64,000 nucleotides of DNA from Saururus chinensis (Eukaryota; Streptophyta; Magnoliopsida; Piperales; Saururaceae), in assembly GCA_035235625.1 (NCBI GenBank), contig CP141148.1:20709057-20773056 (forward strand), written 5' to 3'. A program made the position numbers and the translations under genes. A model generated the notes under the pieces. It made no database searches. It had not been told where the DNA came from and worked only from the letters and a program-made list of their open reading frames with translations. Within the stretch, counting starts at the first letter, position 1; the number at the start of each line of letters is the position of its first letter. Shown piece after piece: positions 45,513-56,447 of this stretch.

Positions 45513-45667
45513 AGTTTATAAGAGCCTGGGCTCATGTAGACGTGCATGAGCCCTGGCATCACGCGCCGTCGGATAGGGGGCAGAAAACAATCTGCCCCTT
45601 AAGCTATGTGCGCTATCAGATTTCGGGCTCACGCAATCGCGCACGTGAACCCGGGCTCATATAAACT
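45513..45667. mobile_element. Small palindromic MITE-like element
   Basis: AGTTTATAAGAGCCTGGGCT at the left pairs with a right end reading AGTTTATATGAGCCCGGGTT on the minus strand, and pairing continues through CATGAGCCC/CGTGAGCCC, about 45 bp per arm. It lies in the 5' UTR intron of the DUF863 gene. No clear target duplication was seen. Confidence 0.6.
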
Positions 45668-47200
45668 GGTCTCATTTTGTAATGGTGCCATAATTATATT
45701 TATGAACAAGGTGACAATGCATTTATTGAACAATTAGTGTCATCAGATATTGAGTGACTTTTCCATATAAGGCATTTGTATTAAATATGGCACGGGAAAA
45801 TGCAATCTGTATTTATTACGTACACCACATTACTTAACGAATCATACTAAATTTCAGAAATAGGATGTGGTTTTGTAAGTCACATTAGTAACACTCCGAT
45901 TTGGTTATTTTTTATTGGATTAGTTGTGGGTCTTACATTGGTCAGTAATTATTATGGATTTCAAAATTTAAGCCCTATGGAAAGGAAGTAATTTAACAGC
46001 CAACTTGGTATCGGAGGCTGGCTCATCTCGCCATCTTCCCTGCATCTCTTCCATCTTCCCCTATTAAACATCACATGTTCAACATTATTTCTTTTCCAGA
46101 AACCACCATACTAGTTCTGCCCCTTCACGAGGTTCATCTCTCTTCCGGAGTAGTTCATAACAGTTTTGTCATTGAAATACCCATAAATTTTTCATAGTAG
46201 CAAATGTAATGTGCTGCCATAATACAGATATTCCGGAAAACATCATTAAACCCAAAGCCCGATTAGTAAAACTGAGAGTACATCCCACAGAATACTAACA
46301 ATGAGCAGGAAAAGAAAAATAAACTTGGAGTCAAAACCAAACCAACGATATTTCTAAAGCCAAAATCAGAGGAAATTGACATACTACTCGACTTTGAAGC
46401 TTAAACCAAGTAACATTCCTCGAAATAATCATCATCACGTCCCAGGTAAGACAGAGTATTAGCCATAGCGTGCTGGATAGGACCTATCCCTGCAGCAGGA
46501 GAGGTCCCAGATTCAATTCGGGCCAGTTGGGTTATGGGGTGGTGAGGTGGGGTCTCAATAAGTTGTATAAAAAGGATAGAGTAGTAATGGGAAATATTAT
46601 TTTCTAGCCATAACCAAAAGATTCCTTTACCTATTGTAAAGCAAGAAGGATTCCATCCAGCTACATGTTCAGTCAAATAAATTAATATCAGCAAATACAT
46701 CATCTTCATGTTTACCATATTCAGCAAGTGAACAAATTCACTCCAAAACGGTTCGCTGAATTCAGTTACCGGAGGATAAAGGGAAAGGGATAGTGAACAG
46801 TCTTCATCATGCATGGTATCTGAAAATTTCCTATAATTTGAACTGAAATCAGAAAAGAGGGGTAAACCATGAGATCTCAAACCAGTTTGCATAACTAACA
46901 AGAAAACAGAAGACAAACCCAATCCAATTGGTAGAAGATTGAATTCTAACAAAGAAAGTAGCCAAAGATAATCAATCATTGCATAAAAGAAGAAAGGCAA
47001 AAATAGCATGCACGCAGAAGACATTATCCCCAATAAAATACGCCCCATGATTGTCAAGCTGACAAAGACAGAACTTTTAACAAGTAAAAGAGAATAATCA
47101 GGCCCAATAACAGCATAAAAGCAGTCAAATACTTACACAACCAACAAAAAAAAAATTTAAGACACGAGCAAAGATCACAGCTAAAAAGTGCAGCCACCAC
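45668..47200. other. DUF863 5' UTR intron; long open frame of doubtful meaning
   Basis: No supported gene. A 218-codon open frame lies at 46401-47057 on the minus strand, hydrophobic at its start and without any family motif I know. T-rich intron sequence readily gives such frames. Its end (GAATTGAATCTGGGACCTC...) looks like repeat DNA. Confidence 0.4.
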
Positions 47201-47580
47201 TACCTCAAGCCCACATCCTCCTGATCACCCCTCCTCAGGAACCCATCTCGAATTCAGAGGATCGTCGACACGCCAAGACCACAAGCACCACAAAAACAGC
47301 CCCATGACGACAATTGACCGTTGCCAGCAGCCCGCAATTGTGACAGCGAGAAAGAACACAAGCAAACACGACCCACCCCAGAAGACGTCCCGGAAAGCGA
47401 CGAGCAGGCGACGGGGCGGCAGCGGCAGCAGCAGCGTAAACTGGGAAGTGGGCTGCTGCTCCTATCAGGCGCCATTGCAAGATATTGTTGCTAGATCGTC
47501 ATCAGGTGGGCAGGACGGACGGGAGATTTCGATCTGCTGGGCCACTGTCCAAGAGAGAGAGAGAGATCCCAGATAAGAAA
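47200..47580 (-). promoter_or_regulatory. Probable first 5' UTR exon and start region of the DUF863 gene
   Basis: A GC-rich block in AT-rich surroundings, with a (CT)n run at about 47550-47565 on the minus strand, then GC-rich leader-like sequence, and a possible donor TTGAG|GTAGTG near 47205. GC-rich, CT-containing leaders are usual for plant genes of this kind. Two overlapping minus-strand frames (to 81 codons) have no family match and could act as upstream frames at most. Start site inferred. Confidence 0.4.
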
Positions 47581-47959
47581 ATCTGCACACAACAAACGAC
47601 CTTCCAAGAACAGTGACATGAAATTTGTCAACATCCGGTCTTTTTATTCCCTTTGCTTTTTCATCTCTCATTTCCGGCTCCAATTTTTTATTCTTTATTG
47701 AGAATCTAGTGAGAGATGGGGAAGACTTGTGGGCCGGGGAAGAGGTGTTCGGATGTAGAGTGCAGATTCTCTCCCCCCTTTCTCGCTTTTGGGGGCTTTG
47801 TGGGGGAGTGCTTCGCCATTTAGTAGTTGGAAGGGCAAAATCACAAACAACCATGGCCACGGGTGAGAGTGGAGACTTCAATCAGTGCCTCATTCTTTCG
47901 TTGTTATTGTTGCTTGTAAGATTGAGTTGTTTACACGTATTAGTGTGGACCTAGGCATC

Positions 47960-49104
47960 ACGAGTCATCGGATTAAATAAATTTAAATTATTTATTTACT
48001 CTTTTTATTAAATGTGCGTGGTTAAATCTTAATTCGATGTCTTGCTATGCCCCGCCTAATTGTGTGTGGTCAGGGCTGAGCTCATATTAACTTTTTTTAT
48101 TATAAAATATATTTATTATGAACCTCTATTTTTATATATCACTATGAGTTTAGTGTCATAGTGCCTCAAATTTTAATTTGATAATACATATTACTCAAAT
48201 GGTAGGTAAATTTAAATCACCAGCTCACATTGGCTTAAGCTCCTTTAAACTTTTTTTATTATATTAATTTTTTATGAAGAAATTAAAATTTTCCATCTAA
48301 AAAATATTGATGAAAAAATATATAATACGTGGCAAGGTACAAGTGGGGCCCAGGTGATTAGATAAGCTGTTCTGTCTTTTAACGACAGTAAAAACATGCC
48401 CCCGGTTTGGCCATCGATTCTGTAATCTAGCGAACACAGATATATGTGAATTTGATTCATTGGAGGCCCACAGTCAGGTGCATTTATTGAGCCTTTAGAC
48501 ATCTCCACTAGCCATAAATTCCCCTTCTGTGAAGGATAGGAGGCGATCCTTCCAAGATCTTTCCAAGAAGTGGGATTCAGGCTTTTTCACCCTGAATCCT
48601 GCTACATCTGTAAATCTTGTTACATTAAAGAATTTTGGTTGCGAAAGACAAAATTCTGCAGAATCCTTCATGGCGAATCTGATTTCCAGGTGAAAGTGCA
48701 AATATACAAGATTCAGTGTTTCTAGGACAAGCTTGGTCTGAATATGCTTTTTATTTTTATTTTGGGTACTTGGTCTGAATATGCTCTTGAATATGTTGCG
48801 AAACAGCCTCTAAGGTACGAAGAGAATAGTTATCTACAAAGAAAAAGAGTGAAGAGAACAGCAAGGAGGTGCACCCTTCTGGCATGACCATGAATATACA
48901 CTTGTTTAATGTGTACCATATTCAGAACTCTATGTGGCACAGTTACGGGGATATAGTGACAATGCCCAGGCTAAGATGCATCCTTTTTGTGAGGGGCATG
49001 TATTATATATAGTTGCCCATAGGCCTATCTTTTAGTATGCTCCCCCTCATGTATATGAGATATCTAATGTTCGCTATAAAGTTTTTTGTGGTAAGTGGAA
49101 GACT
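47960..49104. other. Intergenic, no gene seen
   Basis: AT-rich sequence upstream of the DUF863 promoter. No conserved coding block, splice-bounded exon or transposon end recognised. Confidence 0.5.
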
Positions 49105-49113
49105 TAATAATAA

Positions 49114-51129
49114 GTGAATTTTACCAAAATAGCCCTAGGATATAACATATTATATAAAATGTCTCATGTTCTCATGTAATACACAAAATGACTCTTTACA
49201 CGTGTAAACCTCCACACATGTAGCATGAATTATCTAAAATACTTTGTTCCTGTTTTCTTTCTTATAATTTGATAAATACATTGCTTCTCATTTCCAATAG
49301 CTCCACCTTTGACATTGGCCACCGTCTATGCTACCAACTTCTTTGTCTTCTCCACTAGCTCTACTTCATCCAACTTCATCTTTGCCTCCTCCTTTACTGT
49401 TACTTTCTCCTCCTCCCCTTTTTTGCCACCACCTCCTCCTCTTCCTCTTCCTCCTCTTCTCCCTCCTCCTTCTCCTCTTCTCCCTCCTCTCTCTCGTATT
49501 ATATAAAATGTTTCACGTTCTCATGTAATACACAAAATGACTCTTTACATGTGTAAACCTCCACACATGTAGCATGGATTATCTAAAATATTTTGTTCCT
49601 ATTTTCTTTCTTATAATTTGACAAACACACTGTTTCTCATTTCCAATAACTCCACCTTTGCCACTGTCCACCGTCTATGCCACCAACTTCTTCGTCTTAC
49701 TAGCTCTACTTTATCCAACTTCATCTTTGCCTCCTCCTCTACTGTCACCTTCTCCTCCTCCCCTTCGCCACCACCTCCTCCTCTTCCTTTCCTCCTCCCC
49801 TCCCCCTCCTCCTCCTCCTCCTCCCCTCCTCTCTATCTTCCTCCTCAAGTGCCTCCTCTTTTTCCCTCTCGGAATCTAACAAGATTAGTCACAAACTAGC
49901 CTGCAAAGCTATTAAGAATTTATTTTCTCTGCAAGCTCAAATCTTAAAAAAATAAAGTCATAAATATGTTAACTAATCAAAACTAAAAGTGAGTTTTATT
50001 TTTACTTGATTTTAAGATTTTTCTAAAACCAAACAAAACAACATACTGACAGTCGATTGTCAACAGTTGACAGTCAACAATCAAATTTATTGCAATAAAG
50101 AAGATATAAGATGACATTGTGAGTGACAAATCTCCTTATGTATTTATAATGAACTATATTAACAAACTAAATAGATAAAATAAAAAATAAAGTAAATTTT
50201 AAATACTACTCTCAACTGTTTGATGTTGAATGTCTCAATTGTCAACTATTATGCATCAATAAAAGGTATCTAGTGTTGGAGAAGAAGATTCTCACTACCA
50301 GTGCTAGTCTATGGCACTAAATGTTATGACATTCGATTGAGATAGCTGATAGACAACAGTCACATGTTCAAAATTTGCTTTATTTCTCATTTTATTTGAT
50401 TAGTTTGTTAAAATAGTTCATTGTAAATACTTAGGAAGACATTGTTACTCATAATATTGTCTTATATCCCCTTTATTACAATAAATTTAATTATCAACTG
50501 TCAGTACAAGGTTTTGCTTAGCATTGAAAAAAAGTCAGAATCAAATAAAAAAAACTCACTCTTGGTTTTGAGTAGTTGTACATATTTATGAGCTTATTTT
50601 TTATGATTTAAGCTTGTAGAGAGAAAAAAGAATCCTTAATAGCTCCATCGGCCAGTTTGTGACTCGTCTTGTTACATTCCCGGAGGGAGGAAGAGGACTT
50701 GACCGAGGAGGAAAAGGGGAGGAGGATAGAGAGGATAGAGAGGAGAGGAGGAGAGGGAGGAGGAAAATGAAGAGGAGGAGGAGGTGGTGGTGGCAGAAGA
50801 GGGGAGGAGCAGAAGGCAACAATGGAGGAAGAGGTGAAGATGAAGTTGGATGAAGTGAATTTGGTAGTGAAGAAAGCGATATTAGCGGGAAGCCCCCGGT
50901 TGATTATAGAGGTGGTGGACCCGATGGCGGAGTCGAAGCTAGAGCTGCTAGAAATGAGAAATAGTGAGTTAGTGAAATTTAAAAGAAAAAAATAGGAAGG
51001 GGTATTTAAGATAATTTATGTCACGTGTAGAGGTTTAGATGTTCATAGGGTCATTTTTGTATATTACGTGAGAATATGAGATATTTTGTGTAATATGTTG
51101 TACCATCGGGTCATTTTGGAAAAATCCTC
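49114..51129. mobile_element. Fold-back Mutator-like element, 9-bp TSD
   Basis: The left arm from GTGAATTTTACCAAAATAG and the right arm, reading GAGGATTTTTCCAAAATGAC on the minus strand, are inverted repeats. The match continues through CATATTA(T/C)A(T/C)AAAAT, TCTCAT(G/A)TTCTCA(T/C)GTAAT, CTAAACCT, CTCATTTC, the CTTCATC/GAAG tracts and on into GAGTTTTATTTTTACTTGATT and ATTGTCAACTGTCAGT. Nearly the whole 2016 bp is one inverted repeat around a centre near 50.25 kb. Flanks TAATAATAA (49105-49113) and TTATAATAA (51130-51138) agree at 8 of 9 positions, the MULE duplication length. The left arm contains a 349-bp tandem duplication (49148 and 49497). Non-coding. Confidence 0.8.
49148..49845. repeat. 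349-bp direct duplication within the fold-back element
   Basis: TATTATATAAAATGT(T/C)TCA(T/C)GTTCTC starts at 49148 and again at 49497, and the following text, through TGTAAACCTCCACACATGTAGCATG and CAATA(G/A)CTCCACCTTTG(A/C)C, repeats with the same spacing (quoted in part across the repeat). The right arm has a single copy. Confidence 0.8.
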
Positions 51130-51138
51130 TTATAATAA

Positions 51139-53023
51139 TATACATGGGTTCTTTTTTATAGCCAAAAAATTGTCTCATGCATATTTCCCTTATCCATTTT
51201 TTAACTTTTGAGTTGGCATAGAGGTAGAATTTAAAGGGTCACATCAAGGGTGTAGAAAGTGCAATTAGGTCTTGGATATTTCACCGACGTCTGATCCACA
51301 TTGAGTCACTTCCAAATCTCAATATTTTGAATGCAAGAACCATTTTCTTCCCAAAGTTTTTTATATGGAAAGTCCTATGAATAACAATGAGGAAATAAAT
51401 TTATGAAATTTTATTACTCTTCTCTTGGTATTTCTCATTCTCTTAAATTTGATCTTCCAAAGGCCATCTTATGGAAGTCTCCAATAACTATGTAACTACC
51501 ACTTAGAGAGTGGAAGTGCATCCACTAACTGCTCGTGCAGTGCTTAGGAAATCATAAGTAATTCACTTAACATTTTAATTAATTTTCTGGAGTTTTGGGA
51601 AGAAACAAAGTTCTTTGACACGTTTGCTAACATGTTGATGGACCTATTGAATGTCGAAGTTAAGATAATGTTATCTTGACAAGCTATCAACAAAACTTTA
51701 CAAAGATATTTTTCTTCACCCTTAAGCAACAACTTTCTTGTATAAAGCCTCTAACCCTTCTAGCTTGACTCTTATTGCTTGCTGGGTGTGAAACTAAAAA
51801 GATTAGATTTTGGGCATTAAGAAGGGAGGAAATCCAAAATTGAGAGGAGGCCACGATGAGGAGGTTGGCTAGCTAAAAAATTTGATTTTAGTAAGGTAGA
51901 ATAATCAACTATGACGAATTTTGAAGTCTTCATGCTCCTAATTATGAGTTTGAAGTAGGATTTACTAAAATAAGTAGGAAATGCACGAAAAAGGGAGAAA
52001 TTTTGGGGATTTTGAGCAAACAAGATGGCAGGGGCTAAATTGACATAGTTTAAAGGTAGAAGAACTCATTTAGAATCTCGTTGACGTGTGATTAGGGTGA
52101 ATCATGAGTTTACCCCTTGAATTCATGAATTATTTACTCAAATTATGTTTTTATGGGTTTTGTTGATATGTCCATTGCATTGAACAACTTGAAAAGAGTC
52201 CCTAAACTCAAATTAGTAAGTTATATACTTGGAGATTTTGTTGCAAATGTAAAGGGGAAACCATTTTGGATAAGTTTTCAAAAATATGCTAGAACACTAG
52301 TCTCATAACCCAAGATTTTTAAGTACCTTTATAAAAACATCAGAGGGCCACAATGTATAAAAACTTTCAAATCTTTTATAAAGGAACATCCTAAGCCATC
52401 ATCATTTGTTTTCCAATATACAATACATCAAACCAGTCATGCACATAGTGCATTGATCAAAAGCATCATAAAGAGCACCAACGATCCTCCAAGTTCAAGC
52501 CACATGACCATCTAGAACCACAAAATATAGTACAAATGGGCATCACTTGTGCCTTATTACAATTACTAAAATAATACAAGTAAACACCTGAAATGTTGTG
52601 CCATCCTCACTCTCCATTGATCATGAACTGCTGTCAGACTGCCACTACCCTTCCATCGGGAAACCTGCACGACTACATATGCCTTAGTACATCTACATAT
52701 ACTCAATAAGTATAAATAAAATTAGTCATTCATGCTTAGGTTTTTTCCCTTTACACTTATTATTTATCGTGCATATGCTTCACTTTTCACCTATCATTAT
52801 TTATTAACTTGAGTCGTCTCTATCTTTCATCATTTATTTCCCGATGTTCTTAGGGATATAAATCACTTGTAGGTGTCTAAGTTCACTAGGACATAATTAA
52901 TAGCTAAATATTACATCACCACTGAACATTATATCTTAGGGTGTATTGGTAATGAAGTCCTTGTGTCACACCCCAAGAATTTTGAATATATTTTTAGAAA
53001 ATTACCATAACTGAAAAATTATA
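51139..53023. other. Intergenic, old repeat-like sequence
   Basis: No gene. TGTCACACCCCAAGAATTTT at 52964 looks like the start of a Tekay/Del-type LTR (TGTCAC-CCCC-AA), but no matching end or duplication was found. The rest is AT-rich and unrecognised. Confidence 0.4.
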
Positions 53024-53060
53024 CTCCCTCCATCCCACAGTAATAGTTCCATTTAATGAA
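53024..53060. mobile_element. Truncated Stowaway MITE end
   Basis: CTCCCTCCATCCCACAGTAA preceded by TA is the standard Stowaway left terminus. A matching right end (GGGAG-TA) is not present nearby. Confidence 0.6.
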
Positions 53061-54639
53061 GGGAATATTATTTTATCAAATGTCGATAAGAATATTTTGG
53101 GGCATGATGTACTCTTTTTTTTAATATACACATGTTAAATCAGAACAACATAATTGTCGCACCCACTTAGTGGACGTGTCATCCACATATTCCTTCCCAT
53201 GGGCTAGATCACACGACATTGGAGCTAGAGTTTGAACTCACATTTGAAGAGAAGCCTATGAAAATATTGGATAGAAAAGGGCAAGTGTTGTGAAACAAGG
53301 TCCCTTAGTAAAGGCATTGTATCAAGGGCAATCTTCATAAGAAATGGCTTTAAGAGACATAAGTGAAGGTGAGGCAGACATACCAAGAGTTGTTCACTGA
53401 TGAGAACAACGCATTTTAGGGTAAAATGAAAGAACATATAAGGCGTATGTATTATAAATTGGCTAATTTTGAGGATCAAAATAATATTTAAATTTCATAT
53501 ACGTTTTAGTCTTAAGAGTCTGACTAGATGTAGATGTGGTCGAGTTAGATTTGGAATTGATTGACCTGTAAATAGGAGTTGACATGTTCTTAAAGATCAA
53601 AGTTAAAGACTAAGTTGAGTGTCAAGGGTAAAAGGTTTATTTTTACACATTCACGTACACAAATCACATGGTTTTACTTTAAGAATAATTTATTTAAGTG
53701 ATTCTGGAAGTTTAAGGCAACATTAGGGTAAAATATAAAAAATTATTGTGCATCAATCAATTGTTGCAAAATACACTAGATCAATTGATTGATTGGCCCT
53801 TGAATCAGACAGTGTAAATTTTGGCAGAGAATATATCAATCGATCACTAAAAGAGAGATTGATCACTAGAAGAGTTTTACCTTAATTAGAATAGTGATGG
53901 TTCGATCATTGTTTGAACCGATAATCGTTATGCTTGTAACATACCTAATTTAAGGATTTCGAGAAAGAGTTCATTCCTAATTGAAGTCTAACACCTAAAC
54001 TGACTTAATAGATTATTAAGGGCTAGGTAGACATGAAACTAAGAAGGAAAACCTAGAATTTGAGAGTGCTCAAGTGTATAGTTTTAATGGTGATTGTTTG
54101 AGGGACACACAACTAAAAGAGACTTCTTTACACACAAAACCTAATGAGAGAGTCAGCCAAGTTCAATGGGAGATTTAAGACTCGAGGCTAAAGTCATAAT
54201 CAAGAGGAGCTTGATTATAGAGGCTAGAAGAAGAAGAAGAAAAAGTAAAGAAGAAAAAAGCTTCAAGACTTGAGGAGAGAAGACTTGAAGGACAACAATA
54301 AAAGAAGAGGAAGATCTAAACAAAGGAGGAGTTTGTATTAGAGTGTTTACAAGAGGTTGGTAGTTTGCTTGTTTCCTATAAGGTCTTACTTGCTAGTGTA
54401 TTGATTTTAGGCAAAGAGTGGTTGTTGTGGTTTTTTACCTAGTTGGGGTTTTAACGTAAAAAATTTGTGTTCTTGCATGATTTGTATTTTGATTGATTAT
54501 TAGAATAATCAAGAATGCACATAATAATTAGGATTTTGTCGTTTCTTCTTCAAAACAAATTCCTACTCAAAAGAATCTAGAACTCTTAATTTATTACTTG
54601 TTGAAGTACTAGGGATATGAGCAATCTAGTGGTCTGTTA

Positions 54640-55267
54640 GGTCAATTAGACGGATATTAAAATCTCACAAAATGCATGTCAAGGTGTAACACTTGAGAAT
54701 TTCTAAAATCTCTTAAACTTTGCCATGTAGAAAATAGTGAGTTTGACCATTTGGTCTTCTTAGTAGAATAACTTCTTTTATAGATGGAGTTTTGATCCGC
54801 AACTTTAGTATTAAAAAGTATATAGCAATAGCTTTGAATAGTCACCAAGGAGGTACAAAAATGGTAGATGTAATATCAGAGAATTTTCTAAGTTCACATG
54901 AAAAATAATAAATTTGACCCTTAAGCCTTCTCAATATAATAACTTACTCCATAGAGTTTTAGTTGGAAACTTTGGGGATAAAAACTATACAAAAAAGATA
55001 TTTGAAACTCCACCAAGAATGCATGAATTAGAGTTCAAGTGAAGAAGTTATGATTGTCCAAGTTGGAACTGAGGTTTTGTTAATGACCCAACAAGGCACA
55101 CTGATTTGACTATTAGACCTTTTTAATAGCACAACATTATTTGTAGATGGAGTTTTGGTCTGAAATATTTATAAATTAGACAAAGATATCTTCGAAACAC
55201 CACCAATAATGCATAAATTGGAGTCATATAAGGAAGTTATAGCCATTTGAAGTTGGACTATGGTTCA
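54640..55267 (+). repeat. LTR-type sequence with three imperfect ~210-bp repeats
   Basis: Blocks around AATAACTT(C/A)TTTTATAGATGGAGTTTTG, ACACCACCAA(T/G)AATGCAT(A/G)AATT and AGTCATATAAGGAAGTTAT-like words recur about every 200 bp (quoted in part). The style is that of gypsy LTRs of the Tekay/Del group. The sequence is cut at 55268 by the hAT element. Confidence 0.45.
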
Positions 55268-56447
55268 TAGGGTTGGGAATTGGGTTGGGTCGGCCTTGAC
55301 CCTCACTAAAATCGGGTTGGGTCATGACCCGACCCTATTTTTAAATCAGGTCGAAAATCCAAACCCTAACCCTACTTGAGTCAGGTCGGGTATGTGGGTA
55401 ACCCTACTTTTTTTCCTCAATGTTTTTGTTAGACTCATAATATATACCTTCTCTTTGCAAAGGGCAAACACAAATGAAATTAAATATATTACAATATTAA
55501 TTTGTAATGTTTGGTTCTTTGGCTAATTTGTGGATGATACTTTTTTTGTAGTAGCCATCAACAAAGATCTTAGAGGTGTAATGTTGCATTTCCTCCATTC
55601 GAAGAGAATGATAACAAAACAGACATTTAATGTTATTTACTAATGATCAACCCACTTGGATTTCGATAAACCAACGCAAAATAAATTAAACATTATTTCT
55701 TTGATGGCCAGAGAGGATCATGTGTTTCAGCATGTCTTAATTTTAAAATTCCAGTAAATACTTCTCTATGGCTCCTCATAACCCTACCCTCCTTTGCAAC
55801 CAGTGACACTTGATTACAATTTTCCTCCTCCAAAAAGTGTCCCTCATCGAGCTTTATTATCCGCCTATTTGGTTATATGTTTCTAACTTGCTCCCTATTA
55901 TGACTGTCACACCTTTAACACAGAGCTAAATCTAGTGTGTGATGTGTCCTTATGAATGAGAGAGGATGAATAATGAATACAATAAAATATGACATATTTT
56001 CATTCCATTCACCACACCTAAAAATATAATAGAAAAGAATTAAACTAAATATAAATTAACCACACTTTGAAGATATTGTCCTCTGTTATCCCAAAATGGA
56101 TGTCTACTACAAAGCAAAATATATATATGTGATCACACCTATGCTCCAAACATCTTATTCATGCTCAAATTTATGTTTAAGCACCTCTAGTTCAACATAG
56201 TATGCACTAAATAAATACTATAATAATAGTATAAATAAGTCCAATAGACCAACACTATAATAATAGGGTTCTTTACTATTTGTAGTTGGGTAAAAGTTGG
56301 GTTGGTCGGGTTGTGCGGGTCGGGTTCGACCCTACCCTAAATTCAAAATGGGTCAAAAGCCTAAACCTTGACCCTACCTATAGTCGGGTCGGGTACAGGG
56401 TTAAGCGGGTCGGGTAAATGGGTCGTATTGGATTTTCCCAGCCCCTA
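55268..56447. mobile_element. Non-autonomous hAT element, ~1.2 kb
   Basis: The ends TAGGGTTGGGAATTGGG and (minus strand) TAGGGGCTGGGAAAATCC are inverted repeats. Subterminal regions on both sides are packed with GGGTCGGGT and GACCCGACCC words; the centre is AT-rich without coding sense. An 8-bp duplication could not be matched (ATGGTTCA left, TATTAGAT right), so one flank may be altered. Confidence 0.6.

Noticed and set aside
47465-47881. 138-residue minus-strand frame upstream of the DUF863 gene
   Set aside because: Covers the presumed promoter and leader; Ser/Pro-rich with no domain, better explained as GC-rich 5' region.
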